A stretch of DNA of 64,000 nucleotides from assembly GCA_038212445.1 (NCBI GenBank), contig JBBQUM010000031.1, positions 31,874 to 95,873 on the forward strand, written 5' to 3'. The DNA comes from TMP-7 sp038212445. Lineage in GTDB: Bacteria > Acidobacteriota > Terriglobia > Bryobacterales > Bryobacteraceae. The notes beneath the pieces were generated by a model. That model saw only the letters and a list, made by a program, of their open reading frames with translations. It was not told where the DNA came from and searched no databases. Both the position numbers and the translations under genes were made by a program. This document shows positions 25,818 through 34,955 of this stretch, piece after piece (positions within the stretch are counted from its first letter, which is position 1; every line of letters starts with the position of its first letter).

Positions 25818-26837
25818 TTAGTGTAATGAGTTGGCGATCACGTGTACAAACTTCGGCTCCACCGCTGACGGCTCAAACAGCGTCTGCCGGTAGTCGTAAT
25901 ACCCGAACCGCCGGATCATCGGCTTCAACGCCGCCTCCGGCACCTGCCCCAAATCGCTTACCGCGCGCTCGAAATACGGCCGGCTGGCATTCACGATTCC
26001 CGCCAGCGTCTGATTGCCGACAATCAGGTCGATGAACGACACCTCGCCGTGCGCCCGCTGCGCTCCCAGCGTGATGAACACGCCGCACGGCCCCAATAGC
26101 CGGATGGCTTCGAGCGCCAGCGGAGCCGAGCCCGCTGCCTCCACAATCACGTCCCATTTCCCGCCCAGTGACCGGCTATATTCAGCGCCGATCGCCCGCA
26201 GTATCGCCACCCGCGGATGATCCTCCGCCTCCTGCGACACCAACCGCACTTCATAGCCGCGTAATCGCAGCACCATCGCCGTCAACAACCCAATCGGCCC
26301 GAGGCCTAACACCAGCGCGCGACGGCCGTCACTCTGCCGCAGTTTTTCAACCCGCTCCGCGCACTTCTCCACCACGCTCAGCGGTTCCAACAGCACCGCG
26401 TACGCACTCATCGCCTCCGGCACGCGCACCAGATAGGCAGCGTCGTCCACCGCGAACTCGGTGTAGTAACCGTCGAGGTTGAAGATTCCACGCTCCGAAT
26501 AGCCGCCCGAGAGGCATAAGTCCGACCGGCCGCGCGCGCAGGAGGTGCACTCCGGACAGCCGCGCCGGATGGTCGGCACCACCCAGTCACCTACGGCGAG
26601 TCCTTCCACGGCAGACCCCGTCTCCACCACGCGCCCCAGCGCCTCGTGTCCGATGACGATCCGCGTTGCGTCTCTATACCGCGGACGCATGCGGAAATTC
26701 GCCAGCTCGCGGTCAGTGCCGCAGACGCCTACTTCCTGGATCTGGATTCGTACGGCAGTGGGAGAGTCGAGCGCCGGCTCATCGATTTCACGTTCGCTAA
26801 GCTCGCGCCGTTCGAAATCAAGTTCGAGCGACCGCAT
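25818..26837 (-). CDS. Zinc-dependent alcohol/sugar dehydrogenase (glucose dehydrogenase-like)
   Basis: The 339-residue medium-chain dehydrogenase has the catalytic zinc segment (VGVCGTDRELA, then GHEALGRVVE), a structural zinc lobe with four cysteines (CPECTSCARGRSDLC) and the Rossmann motif ALVLGLGPIGLLTAM. Start VGVCGTD and the RGIFNLDGYYTEFAV segment resemble archaeal glucose 1-dehydrogenase of the Zn-MDR group. It likely oxidises a sugar with NAD(P). Its first 20 bases overlap the end of the glycosyltransferase-methyltransferase gene. Confidence 0.85.
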   Translation of the reverse strand: MRSLELDFERRELSEREIDEPALDSPTAVRIQIQEVGVCGTDRELANFRMRPRYRDATRIVIGHEALGRVVETGSAVEGLAVGDWVVPTIRRGCPECTSCARGRSDLCLSGGYSERGIFNLDGYYTEFAVDDAAYLVRVPEAMSAYAVLLEPLSVVEKCAERVEKLRQSDGRRALVLGLGPIGLLTAMVLRLRGYEVRLVSQEAEDHPRVAILRAIGAEYSRSLGGKWDVIVEAAGSAPLALEAIRLLGPCGVFITLGAQRAHGEVSFIDLIVGNQTLAGIVNASRPYFERAVSDLGQVPEAALKPMIRRFGYYDYRQTLFEPSAVEPKFVHVIANSLH

Positions 26838-28284
26838 CCAACTCCTGCTTGCGCTTCATCTCCCCAGTGCCCGGCGACTCAGGTCGGCGCGCCACCGCAA
26901 TCAGCGACAATCCGCGCCAGGGGAACAAACCATCGATGCGGCGCCATAACCACACCGTCTTATCGAATAGCTTGAGCGTCAGCTTGTTGATCTTCTTGCG
27001 GTGCAGCACAGATCCGAAGAACCACCACGCCGGCGTTCCGATTTTGTTGATCTGGTGCAGCCGCTCCACCTGCAGCCCCTGCGCCTCCAACATGCGCGTC
27101 AAATCAGCCGCTGCAAAACGACGCTTGTGCCCAAGCATCCGGTCGACGGTCCCAAAAAGTCCGGGGCCCTGCGGCACCAGCACCAACAGCCGGCCGCCCG
27201 GGTTCAAGTGGCCCGCCGCTGAATGCAAAACCACGTCCGGCGACTCGGCGTACTCAAGAACATTCAGACAGAGCACCGTGTCAAAGCAGCCGTCCACCGC
27301 ATCAAACTCCTCTGGACTCGCCGGATCCAGGCGTTCCACCTGTACGTTCGGCGTCCGCAGAAAACGATTGCGCAGCGCATGCAGGTACAAAGGATCGCGC
27401 TCGGCGGCAACATATCGAATGCGCTTGCCAATCAGGCGTCCGGTTAGATTACCAATGCCTGCGCCCAATTCGAGAATCGTGTCGCCTGCATAATCGCGAA
27501 TGATGCGCGCAACCCAGGCCAGGTACTGCGGCGTACCGGTCAGGTTATTCAGCAGACCCCGCCCATAGGGCTCGATATAGAGATCGTCGATCACCCAGAA
27601 ATACAGCACCACGCCGAGCGCCTTAACGCCGTCCTTCCAGCCGATCTTCTTCCCTTCCTCGTAAGTGCGCCCGTGGTAGCTGATCGGAACTTCATAAATC
27701 CTCAACTTTCGCTTCGAGCACTTCATGGTGATCTCGGGCTCAAAGCCGAAGCGATCGGAACGGATGGGAATGCTCTTCAGCAGGTCGGTGCGAAAGACCT
27801 TGTAACAGGTCTCCATGTCCGTAAGGTTGAGGTTCGAAAACATGTTCGAGACCAACGTGAGGAACTTGTTGATCATCGAATGCCAGAACGGCAAAATACG
27901 AGTCTGCTCGCTGCCTAAATAGCGGGACCCGAACACTGCGTCCGCGCGCCCGTCTAGCAACGGCTTCATCAGTACTGGATATTCGTTGGGGTCGTACTCG
28001 AGGTCGGCGTCCTGAATCAAACAGAAATCGCCAGCGGCCTTACCGATTGCCGTTCTGACCGCCGCGCCCTTGCCCTGATTCTGCTGATGCCGGTAAAGCC
28101 GTATGTTCGGCTCAGTCTGCGCCAGGCGCTCCAGAATGTCCCAGGTTCCGTCAGTGGATCGGTCGTCGACAAGAATCAACTCACGGTCCATATTCTCTGG
28201 CAGAGGCGCCTTCAAAACGAGCGCCAGACTTCGCTCGATGACGGTGCGCTCGTTGTAAACGGGGATCAGGATCGACAGCAGCAA
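26818..28284 (-). CDS. Fused family-2 glycosyltransferase and SAM methyltransferase
   Basis: The 488-residue protein has two domains. Residues about 1-250 are a GT2/dolichyl-phosphate-mannose-synthase-like domain: ILIPVYNERTVI, ILVDDRSTDGTW, and the metal-binding QDADLEYDP, then GSRYLG. After a linker (about 250-270), a class I methyltransferase (about 270-470) has ILELGAGIGNLTGRLI and VLCLNVLEYAESP, ending with an LIAVAR strand. It would make a glycosylated, methylated lipid or polymer intermediate in the cytoplasm. The frame opens at a TTG; no strong ribosome site is visible, and an exact TATAAT lies only six bases upstream, so leaderless translation is possible but unproven. Confidence 0.88.
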   Translation of the reverse strand: MLLSILIPVYNERTVIERSLALVLKAPLPENMDRELILVDDRSTDGTWDILERLAQTEPNIRLYRHQQNQGKGAAVRTAIGKAAGDFCLIQDADLEYDPNEYPVLMKPLLDGRADAVFGSRYLGSEQTRILPFWHSMINKFLTLVSNMFSNLNLTDMETCYKVFRTDLLKSIPIRSDRFGFEPEITMKCSKRKLRIYEVPISYHGRTYEEGKKIGWKDGVKALGVVLYFWVIDDLYIEPYGRGLLNNLTGTPQYLAWVARIIRDYAGDTILELGAGIGNLTGRLIGKRIRYVAAERDPLYLHALRNRFLRTPNVQVERLDPASPEEFDAVDGCFDTVLCLNVLEYAESPDVVLHSAAGHLNPGGRLLVLVPQGPGLFGTVDRMLGHKRRFAAADLTRMLEAQGLQVERLHQINKIGTPAWWFFGSVLHRKKINKLTLKLFDKTVWLWRRIDGLFPWRGLSLIAVARRPESPGTGEMKRKQELDAVART

Positions 28285-28300
28285 ACTTACATTATAAGGA

Positions 28301-28322
28301 AGAGGCGGGTTCGCCCGCCTCT
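28301..28322 (-). terminator. Stem-loop terminator after the CsbD gene
   Basis: A perfect 9-bp stem (AGAGGCGGG at 28301-28309 with CCCGCCTCT at 28314-28322) around a four-base loop (TTCG on the plus strand). It lies 8 bases downstream of the CsbD stop on the minus strand; the following T-run is weak (TCCTTAT). Confidence 0.6.
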
Positions 28323-28329
28323 ATCCCGG

Positions 28330-28554
28330 CTATCGTGATGTATTCTTCAACTCGGCATCCTGAAGTTTCGCCCACTCTTCGGCTTCCTTCTCGGCCTGGT
28401 CCTTGTGGTAGCCGTAACGTTCCTGGATCTTACCCACCAGTTGGTCTTTCTTGCCGCCAAGCGTGGTCCAATCGTCATTGGTCAGCTTCCCCCACTTCTC
28501 TTTAGCCTTGCCCTGAAGCTGTTTCCAATTGCCTTCTACTTGATCCCAGTTCAT
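28330..28554 (-). CDS. CsbD-family stress protein
   Basis: The 74-residue protein is a CsbD-like general-stress protein: MNWDQVEGNWKQLQGKAKEKWGKLT at the start and an internal LGGKKDQLVGKIQERYGYHKDQAEKE are the family's two characteristic repeats. It is small, charged and predicted to be a helical bundle in the cytoplasm. In enteric and Gram-positive bacteria the family is stress-induced, with no known biochemical role. ATG is preceded by GAGGAG nine bases upstream. Confidence 0.92.
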   Translation of the reverse strand: MNWDQVEGNWKQLQGKAKEKWGKLTNDDWTTLGGKKDQLVGKIQERYGYHKDQAEKEAEEWAKLQDAELKNTSR

Positions 28555-28769
28555 GTTCTGTTACTCCTCGCCCATAACTACATGCACGAACTCGGCCAAC
28601 TCGAAGGATAAGGAGTTAGGGCGAAAACAAGGTAAATTCTGGACGTTCGTGTCATCCGCCCAAGGTAAACCCCTCCCCGAAATCAGATTCGACATCTTTA
28701 GTTCGAAGTCTAGACTTTCTCGTTACTTTCAACTATGCTTACTCAAATCCTTCTTTGTTGAGGTTGACC

Positions 28770-31700
28770 ATGGGATCACTTCGAGCTACGACGCTCAAAC
28801 TGGGGACCCGGATGTTTGGATGGGCACTCCTTCTCACTCTTTTCGTCCTTGCGCCATCAACGGGCTATGGACAGACTCTTTACGGCTCGCTCACCGGTAA
28901 CGTAACGGATGCCTCCGGAGCGGCCATTCCCAACGCAAAAGTAGAAGCTCTCAACATCGGCACCGGCATCCTCAAGGTACACATGACCGACGACCGTGGC
29001 TCCTACCTGATGTCCGACCTCGCTCCTGGCAACTACAAGGTGACCATCACCGCTCCATCCTTCGGAACGCGCGTGCAGGAAGGCGCGGTCATCAGCCTCA
29101 ACACCGTGCTCCGCCTCGATGCCACCTTGAGCGTCTCCCAGGTCGTTGAGAATGTCGTCGTCAGCGCCGGCTCCGTCACACTGCAAACCGACCGCGCCGA
29201 CATCAACAACCAGGTACAGTCGCAACAGATCTCCGACCTGCCGCTGATCAACTCGCAAGGCCGTAACTTCCAGGCTCTATATAAGATCCTTCCGGGCTTT
29301 ACGCCTCCCGTTGAAGTCCATTCCGACTCCGGCAATCCGCAGCGCTCAATGGCCACACAGGCCAACGGCATGCCCCAGTCGAGCAACAACACCAAACTGG
29401 ATGGCGCCACCATCAGCCATCCGTGGCTGCCCCGTCTGGTTGCTTACTTGCCCCCGGTTGAAGCCATCTCCGAAGTAAACGTCGTCAGCAACAGCTTCGA
29501 CGCCGAGCAGGGCATGGCCGGCGGCGCCGCCATGAACGTCACCATCAAATCCGGCACCAATGAGTTCCACGGCGGCGGCTGGGAGTTCAATAACAACAGC
29601 GCTCTCAAGGCCCGCAACTATTTCTACTGCCTCTACTCCTGCACCGGCGACCCCAACCGCGCTCCCAAGAATCTCCAAAACCAGTTCGGCGGCATGTTCG
29701 GCGGTCCCATCCTGAAGAACAAGCTCTTCTTCTTCGGCGATTGGGAACGCACCACCCGCCGGCAGTCAGCGTCCGCTCTGCGTACCGTGCCAACGGCTGC
29801 CATGCGCACCGGCAACTTCAACGGCACCGGCACCACAATCTACGATCCCACCACCGGCAACGCCGATGGCACCGGCCGCACGCCGTTTGCAAACAATACG
29901 ATTCCTCAGAGCAGCATTGATCCCGCCGCCGCTTACATGACCAACCTGATCCCGCTCCCCAACCAGAGCGTGTTCCCCAACAACTACCTCGCCATCGGCG
30001 GCTACACCCTCACCCGCGACAACGTCGACTTCAAAGTGAACTACACGCCCAACGAGAAGTCGCAGATCTTCGGCCGCTACAGCTTCTCGCCCAGCCTCGT
30101 GTTTGACCCGCCATCACTCGGCGGCGCCGGCGGTGATGCCACCAACGGCGGACAGCCCGGACGCGCTCCCGGCCTCATCCAGACCGCGGCCATCGGCGGC
30201 ACCTACACGCTCAGCCCCCACGTCGTTCTCGACGGCGTCGTCGGCTACACGCGTCTTCGTCTCGCGGCGGAGAACGTCGACATCGACAAGAACTACGGTC
30301 TCGACACCCTGAAGATTCCCGGCACCAACGGCACCAACCGTCTCCAGGCCGGCTATCCCCGCTTCACTTTCACAACGTTCTCCAACCTCGGCAATCCCAA
30401 CGTCTCCAACCCGTTCCTGTTCCGCGATAACCAGTACGTCACCAACTTGAGCGTGGGCTGGATGAAGGGCGCGCATTCCATCCGCTTCGGCTTTGAGTAC
30501 AGCAAGTACGACATCAACCACTTCCAGCCCCAGGCTTCCAACGGGCCCCGCGGCGGCTTCGGCTTCTCCGGCGGACTCACCTCCCTCAAGGGCGGCGCCT
30601 CCACCACCGGCTACAACACCTATGCCGACTTCATGCTCGGTCTCGCCGGCAGTATGGGTAAAGACGTCCAGTACATGAATCCGGCGACGGTCCGCATGCC
30701 GTCCTACGGCTTCTACATCCGCGACTCCTGGCAGATCACTCGCAAGTTGACGGTGGACTACGGCATCCGCTACGAGGTCTACCCCGCACCGACCCGCGAT
30801 CATTGGGCAGGCGAACGCTACGACCCCAACACCGACCTCGTCTATCGCGGCGGCTACGACACCGGCATCGGCCAGCTTGCCCCGCGCCTAGGCATCGCCT
30901 ACCGCATGAACGAAAAGACCGTGATCCGTACCGGCTTCGGCATCAGCGTCGACCCCAACACATTCCGCTATCTTCGCGATGCCTACCCGGCCACGATCTC
31001 ATCACAGTTCTCCGGCGCCACCAGCTATCTCGCCGCCGGCACACTGCGGACCGGCATCCCGGAATTCGTCGGACCGGATCTGAGCAAGGACGTCTTCTCG
31101 CTACCGGCCGCTGTCGGAACCACTACCTTCCCGCAGCAGTTCAATCGCGGATATATCGAGAGCTACAACTTCACGCTGCAGCGCGACGCCGGCCATGGCT
31201 TCAATCTCCAGGCAGGCTACGTCGGCAGCCGGGCCATTCGCCAGACCGTTATCCAGAACATCAACTCGGCCGGTCCCGGCGGCGGCAACGCTGGCCGCGC
31301 CCTGTTCGCTAAATTCGCCCGCGTATCCGACGTCAAATACTTCACGCCGTTTAACACCGCACAATATAACGGCCTGTTGACCAGCGCCACGCGCCGCTTC
31401 GGCAATTCGCTGCTCGGAGCCTCCTACACCTTGTCGCGCGCCACCAACTACGGCGACGACACCGACAGCGGCCTCACCTGGAACTGGGTGCCAATGCTTC
31501 AGCGCAACAAAGCAGTAGCCGGTTACGACCGCACCCACAACTTCCAGCTTTACGGCAATTACAGCCTGCCCTTCGGCCGCGGCCAGAAGTTCATGCAGAG
31601 CGGAATCGGCGGAGCGATCCTCGGCGGCTGGCAGGTGAACTTCATCCTGAGCCGTTACAGTGGGACGCCGTTCACCGTAGGCACCTCGGGCACCTCAGTG

Positions 31701-32102
31701 AACGCGCCCGGCAACACCCAGACCGCGGACCAGATTCTCCCGACAGTCGCGATTCTCGGCGGTCACGGAGTCGGCCAGGCGTACTTCGACCCGAACGCTT
31801 TCGCGCCCGTCACCGCAGTCCGGTTTGGCACCAGCGGCCGCAACATCCTGCGCGGTCCCGGCCTGTTCAATCTGGACGGCAGCGTCTTCCGCGATTTCAG
31901 GCTGACTGAACGTTTTAAGCTCCAGTTCCGCACCGAGATGTTCGGCGTCACCAACACGCCTCAATTCAGCAATCCAGGCGCCACCGCTTCATCGCTAACC
32001 CGCAACGCCGATGGCTCGATCAAAGCCCTGAACGGCTTCGGCGAGATCACCGCAGCCGGGGGCGAGCGCAACATCCGCTTCGCCGCCAAGCTCACCTTCT
32101 AA
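28770..32102 (+). CDS. Oar-like TonB-dependent outer-membrane receptor
   Basis: The 1110-residue protein has a signal peptide (ending LAPSTGYG-Q, about 37), a carboxypeptidase-regulatory-like/Ig domain (about 40-130; LTGNVTDASGAAIPNAKVEALN and RGSYLMSDLAPGNYKVTITAPSF), a plug (about 140-260; NNTKLDGA and AEQGMAGGAAMNVTIKSGTNEFHGG), and a long beta-barrel ending in NIRFAAKLTF with a terminal aromatic residue. This architecture is characteristic of Acidobacteriota, where dozens of copies import or bind large substrates. ATG 28770 is chosen over the TTG at 28755 because GAGG is six bases upstream of it. No TonB/ExbBD partners lie nearby. Confidence 0.92.
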   Translation: MGSLRATTLKLGTRMFGWALLLTLFVLAPSTGYGQTLYGSLTGNVTDASGAAIPNAKVEALNIGTGILKVHMTDDRGSYLMSDLAPGNYKVTITAPSFGTRVQEGAVISLNTVLRLDATLSVSQVVENVVVSAGSVTLQTDRADINNQVQSQQISDLPLINSQGRNFQALYKILPGFTPPVEVHSDSGNPQRSMATQANGMPQSSNNTKLDGATISHPWLPRLVAYLPPVEAISEVNVVSNSFDAEQGMAGGAAMNVTIKSGTNEFHGGGWEFNNNSALKARNYFYCLYSCTGDPNRAPKNLQNQFGGMFGGPILKNKLFFFGDWERTTRRQSASALRTVPTAAMRTGNFNGTGTTIYDPTTGNADGTGRTPFANNTIPQSSIDPAAAYMTNLIPLPNQSVFPNNYLAIGGYTLTRDNVDFKVNYTPNEKSQIFGRYSFSPSLVFDPPSLGGAGGDATNGGQPGRAPGLIQTAAIGGTYTLSPHVVLDGVVGYTRLRLAAENVDIDKNYGLDTLKIPGTNGTNRLQAGYPRFTFTTFSNLGNPNVSNPFLFRDNQYVTNLSVGWMKGAHSIRFGFEYSKYDINHFQPQASNGPRGGFGFSGGLTSLKGGASTTGYNTYADFMLGLAGSMGKDVQYMNPATVRMPSYGFYIRDSWQITRKLTVDYGIRYEVYPAPTRDHWAGERYDPNTDLVYRGGYDTGIGQLAPRLGIAYRMNEKTVIRTGFGISVDPNTFRYLRDAYPATISSQFSGATSYLAAGTLRTGIPEFVGPDLSKDVFSLPAAVGTTTFPQQFNRGYIESYNFTLQRDAGHGFNLQAGYVGSRAIRQTVIQNINSAGPGGGNAGRALFAKFARVSDVKYFTPFNTAQYNGLLTSATRRFGNSLLGASYTLSRATNYGDDTDSGLTWNWVPMLQRNKAVAGYDRTHNFQLYGNYSLPFGRGQKFMQSGIGGAILGGWQVNFILSRYSGTPFTVGTSGTSVNAPGNTQTADQILPTVAILGGHGVGQAYFDPNAFAPVTAVRFGTSGRNILRGPGLFNLDGSVFRDFRLTERFKLQFRTEMFGVTNTPQFSNPGATASSLTRNADGSIKALNGFGEITAAGGERNIRFAAKLTF

Positions 32103-32107
32103 ACCCC

Positions 32108-32174
32108 AAGCCCGGAAATCGGTGTCAGAGACCGATTTCCGGGCTTAGCGAAATCGGTGTCAGAGACCGATTTC
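32108..32174 (+). repeat. Two tandem stem-loop repeats (AAATCGGT-GTCAGAG-ACCGATTT)
   Basis: Two copies of the same hairpin follow each other after the receptor gene. The first has a perfect 16-bp stem (32108-32123 with 32131-32146) and a seven-base GTCAGAG loop; the second has a 9-bp stem (32150-32158 with 32166-32174) and the identical loop. No T-run follows, so it is not a normal terminator. It may be a REP-type element or an mRNA 3'-end stabiliser for the receptor transcript. Confidence 0.75.
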
Positions 32175-32244
32175 CAAGCGTCTGCGTTCCTACTGTCCGA
32201 CTTCGAGCATCCACCACACTGGAAATGCTACAAGTGGAAGAAAC

Positions 32245-33138
32245 GTGCCCCATCCTCCTGTGCTCCTCGAGACCAGCCTTCCCGGTATTCCCCTCGTCGC
32301 CAAAGGCAAGGTCCGCGACATCTACTCGCTTGGTGACCGACTCCTCATCGTCACCACCGACCGCATTTCCGCCTTCGACTACATCCTCGCCACCGGCATC
32401 CCCGGCAAAGGTCGCGTCCTCAACCAGATCACCCTCTTCTGGCTCGACCGCCTCAAGCCCATCGTCCGCAACCACCTGATCACCGCCGACGCCAGCCACT
32501 ATCCGCTCGAGCTCAGCCAGTTTCGGGACCAGTTGGAAGGCCGATCTGTGCTCGTCAAGCGCGCCAACATGATTCAAATCGAGTGCGTCGCCCGCGGCTA
32601 CCTATCGGGCTCCGGCTGGAAGGACTACCAGCAGACCGGCGCACTGTGCGGCATTCAGCTTCCCAAAGGCCTGCGCGAAAGCGATCAACTCCCCGAGCCC
32701 ATCTTCACGCCCGCCACCAAGGCGGAATCCGGGCACGACATCAACATCAGTTTTGAAGACGCAGCCGCCAAGATCGGCGCACCGCTGGCCACACAACTTC
32801 GCGATCTCACTTTGAAGATTTACTCCACGGCCTCAGCCTATGCCCGTCAGCGCGGCATCATCATCGCCGACACGAAGTTCGAATTCGGCTTCGTGAACGG
32901 AGAATTGATTCTCGCCGACGAGGTTCTTACACCCGACTCGTCGCGCTTCTGGCCCGCGGACTCCTGGAAGCCCGGCGGTCCGCAGCCTTCCTACGACAAG
33001 CAATTCGTCCGCGATTACCTGGAAAGCATCCGCTGGAACAAGCAGCCTCCCGCTCCCGCCCTGCCCGATGACGTCGCTAGCAGGACCAGCGAAAAGTATC
33101 ATCAGGCCTACACCATCCTCACCGGACACTCCCTGTGA
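32245..33138 (+). CDS. purC: Phosphoribosylaminoimidazole-succinocarboxamide synthase
   Basis: PurC joins CAIR and aspartate using ATP to give SAICAR in purine synthesis. The 297-residue protein has the family motifs KGKVRDIYSLGDRLLIVTTDRISAFD near the N-terminus, ECVARGYLSGSGWKDY, and the ATP-binding FEFGFVNGELILADEVLTPDSSRFW with SYDKQFVRDYL. The length is the eukaryote/yeast-like form common in many bacteria. Start is a GTG at 32245 with GGAAG upstream. It overlaps the CvpA gene (GTGA). Confidence 0.95.
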   Translation: MPHPPVLLETSLPGIPLVAKGKVRDIYSLGDRLLIVTTDRISAFDYILATGIPGKGRVLNQITLFWLDRLKPIVRNHLITADASHYPLELSQFRDQLEGRSVLVKRANMIQIECVARGYLSGSGWKDYQQTGALCGIQLPKGLRESDQLPEPIFTPATKAESGHDINISFEDAAAKIGAPLATQLRDLTLKIYSTASAYARQRGIIIADTKFEFGFVNGELILADEVLTPDSSRFWPADSWKPGGPQPSYDKQFVRDYLESIRWNKQPPAPALPDDVASRTSEKYHQAYTILTGHSL

Positions 33139-33710
33139 ACTACCTCGACATCATCCTCCTCGCCATCATCGCCGTCAGCGTCATCTCCGGTTTCATCAAC
33201 GGCTTCACCCGCGTCGGCATCGGCTTCATAGCCGGCATCCTCGGCATACTCTTCGGCTTCTGGTTCTACTACATTCCCGCAGGCTGGGTCCGCTCGATGT
33301 TCAACTGGCAGCACGGCGCCAACATCTTCGGCTTCTGCGCCGTCTACGTCGCGTTCATCATCGCCGGCGCCATCGTTGGGCGAATCCTTGGAAAGATGAT
33401 GAAATTCGCCGGACTGTCATTCTTTGACCGCCTTGGCGGAGCAGCCTTCGGCGTCCTGCGCGGGGCGGTCGTGCTCGTGGCCGTAGCGACCGTGATTACA
33501 GCCTTCGCACCGGTACCGCCGCCGCTCGTCATCGTCGAGTCGAAGGTGATGCCCTACGCCTCCGTCGCCGGCAACGTTCTGGCATGGCTCGCCCCCGCCT
33601 CGCTCAAGGAAGCCTACTACGACAGCCTTCAAAAACTCCGTAAGGTTTGGGACGAGAACAAGCCCGGCCGCCCACACCCCACTGATCCGCCCGCCGCGCA
33701 AAATAGGTAA
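33135..33710 (+). CDS. CvpA-family membrane protein
   Basis: The 191-residue protein has about four transmembrane helices and the family pattern: NYLDIILLAIIAVSVISGFINGFTR at the start and GRILGKMMKFAGLSFFDRLGGAAFGVLRGAVVL in the middle. CvpA is needed for colicin V export in E. coli, and in many bacteria it affects envelope permeability. It is commonly found beside purine genes, and here the GTG start overlaps the purC stop. Confidence 0.85.
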   Translation: MNYLDIILLAIIAVSVISGFINGFTRVGIGFIAGILGILFGFWFYYIPAGWVRSMFNWQHGANIFGFCAVYVAFIIAGAIVGRILGKMMKFAGLSFFDRLGGAAFGVLRGAVVLVAVATVITAFAPVPPPLVIVESKVMPYASVAGNVLAWLAPASLKEAYYDSLQKLRKVWDENKPGRPHPTDPPAAQNR

Positions 33711-33721
33711 TCAAACAGATA

Positions 33722-34375
33722 ATGGATCTTCTGATCTTTGACCTCGACGGCACGCTCGTCGATTCCAAACTCGACTTGGCGCAAGCCGTCAACGCCACCC
33801 GCGGCCATATGGGCCTAACGCCGCTGCCCAACGACACCGTCTACACCTACGTCGGCAACGGCGCGCCCGTTCTCCTCCGCCGCGCCATGGGACCCGAAAT
33901 GCCGCAGAGCGAAGTGGACCGCGCCCTTGCCTACTTCCTCGCCTACTACGCCGCGCACAAACTCGACTACACCGTGCTGTATCCCGGCGTGCGTGAGGCC
34001 CTCGATCAATACAAGAATGCGGGGCGCCGCATGGCCGTGCTCACCAACAAGCCGTTCAAGATCAGCCAGGCCATTCTCGACGGTCTCGACGTTGGAACTT
34101 ACTTCTTCCGCGTCTACGGCGGCAACAGCTTCGAGCAAAAGAAGCCGGATCCCATCGGCATTCAACGACTCATGGAAGAAGCCGGCATCCCTGCCGCGCG
34201 CACTCTCATGATCGGCGACAGCGCAGTCGACATTCGCACCGCCCGCAACGCCGGCGTCCCATGCGCCGGAGTCACATGGGGCTTTCAGCCCGACTCCCTG
34301 ACAGCCGATCCGCCAGACGTCCTGATCGACGATATCGCCGACCTGACGAAGTACATTCTCTCCACCAGACCCTAG
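33722..34375 (+). CDS. gph: HAD-family phosphoglycolate phosphatase-like hydrolase
   Basis: The 217-residue HAD hydrolase has all four motifs: DLDGTLVDS (nucleophile Asp about 8), VLTNKPF (motif II Thr), the conserved Lys in KKPDP and MIGDSAVDIRTARNAG (motif IV). A helical cap of the phosphoglycolate-phosphatase type lies between motifs I and II. It probably hydrolyses 2-phosphoglycolate or a similar small phosphate ester. The symbol is given by family only. It follows cvpA by 11 bases. Confidence 0.85.
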   Translation: MDLLIFDLDGTLVDSKLDLAQAVNATRGHMGLTPLPNDTVYTYVGNGAPVLLRRAMGPEMPQSEVDRALAYFLAYYAAHKLDYTVLYPGVREALDQYKNAGRRMAVLTNKPFKISQAILDGLDVGTYFFRVYGGNSFEQKKPDPIGIQRLMEEAGIPAARTLMIGDSAVDIRTARNAGVPCAGVTWGFQPDSLTADPPDVLIDDIADLTKYILSTRP

Positions 34376-34500
34376 TAATCTGCCCATTCTCCGAACGTGC
34401 CGGCTAGCGGCTTTACAAAAGTTAACGTAGCGAACCGGATTCGGGTCGATATGAATGATGGGAGAGGAACCGGAGCGGTCCTCCCCAGTTTTTCGAGAAA

Positions 34501-34899
34501 GTGGATGCCAACGGCGACGGCAAGGTCACCAAGAGCGAATTGACCAGCGCCCTGACCGCCAGCGGCGAACAAGCCAGTCCGAGTGACGTACAGAAGAGCG
34601 TCGATACCATCTTCAAGATGCTCGACTCCAGCGGTAAAGGCTACATCACTGAACAGGACGCCGCGGTGGGCTTGGAGAAGCTGGACGAGGCGGGCAAGGC
34701 CTCCGCCTCAAAAACAGAGGGATCGTCGAAGGCCCGCGGGGGTGGTGGAGGTGGTGAGGGCAGTGCCAGTACGACCCTCGACCCCGCCGACACCAACCAG
34801 GACGGGACCGTTTCGGCGGCCGAGGAAATGGCTTACATCCTGAGCCAGTACCAGAATTCGGACGCGGCTCAACAGTCAAAGTCGTTGGCCTACGCCTGA
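34501..34899 (+). CDS. EF-hand protein, possibly 5'-truncated
   Basis: The frame encodes at least 132 residues with EF-hand calcium loops: a canonical D-A-N-G-D-G-K loop at the very start, a degenerate D-S-S-G-K-G loop about residue 45 and a canonical D-T-N-Q-D-G-T loop near 100; a Gly-rich linker (KARGGGGGGEGS) separates the halves. The only usable start is a GTG that is the first residue of the first EF loop; the frame stays open upstream to a stop at 34456-34458, reading FFEK-VDANGDG, so the entering helix is coded but lacks a start codon. This suggests a lost N-terminus, or an unusual start. No signal peptide remains in it. Confidence 0.6.
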   Translation: MDANGDGKVTKSELTSALTASGEQASPSDVQKSVDTIFKMLDSSGKGYITEQDAAVGLEKLDEAGKASASKTEGSSKARGGGGGGEGSASTTLDPADTNQDGTVSAAEEMAYILSQYQNSDAAQQSKSLAYA

Positions 34900-34955
34900 C
34901 CCGCTCCTCCGGCCAACTTGTCACCGTTCGCCGGAACTTGCATCATTAGAGTGTA

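Noticed and set aside
28291..28296. Exact TATAAT on the minus strand near the GT2-methyltransferase start
   Set aside because: It is only six bases from the start codon and no -35 fits; leaderless translation is possible but not supported.
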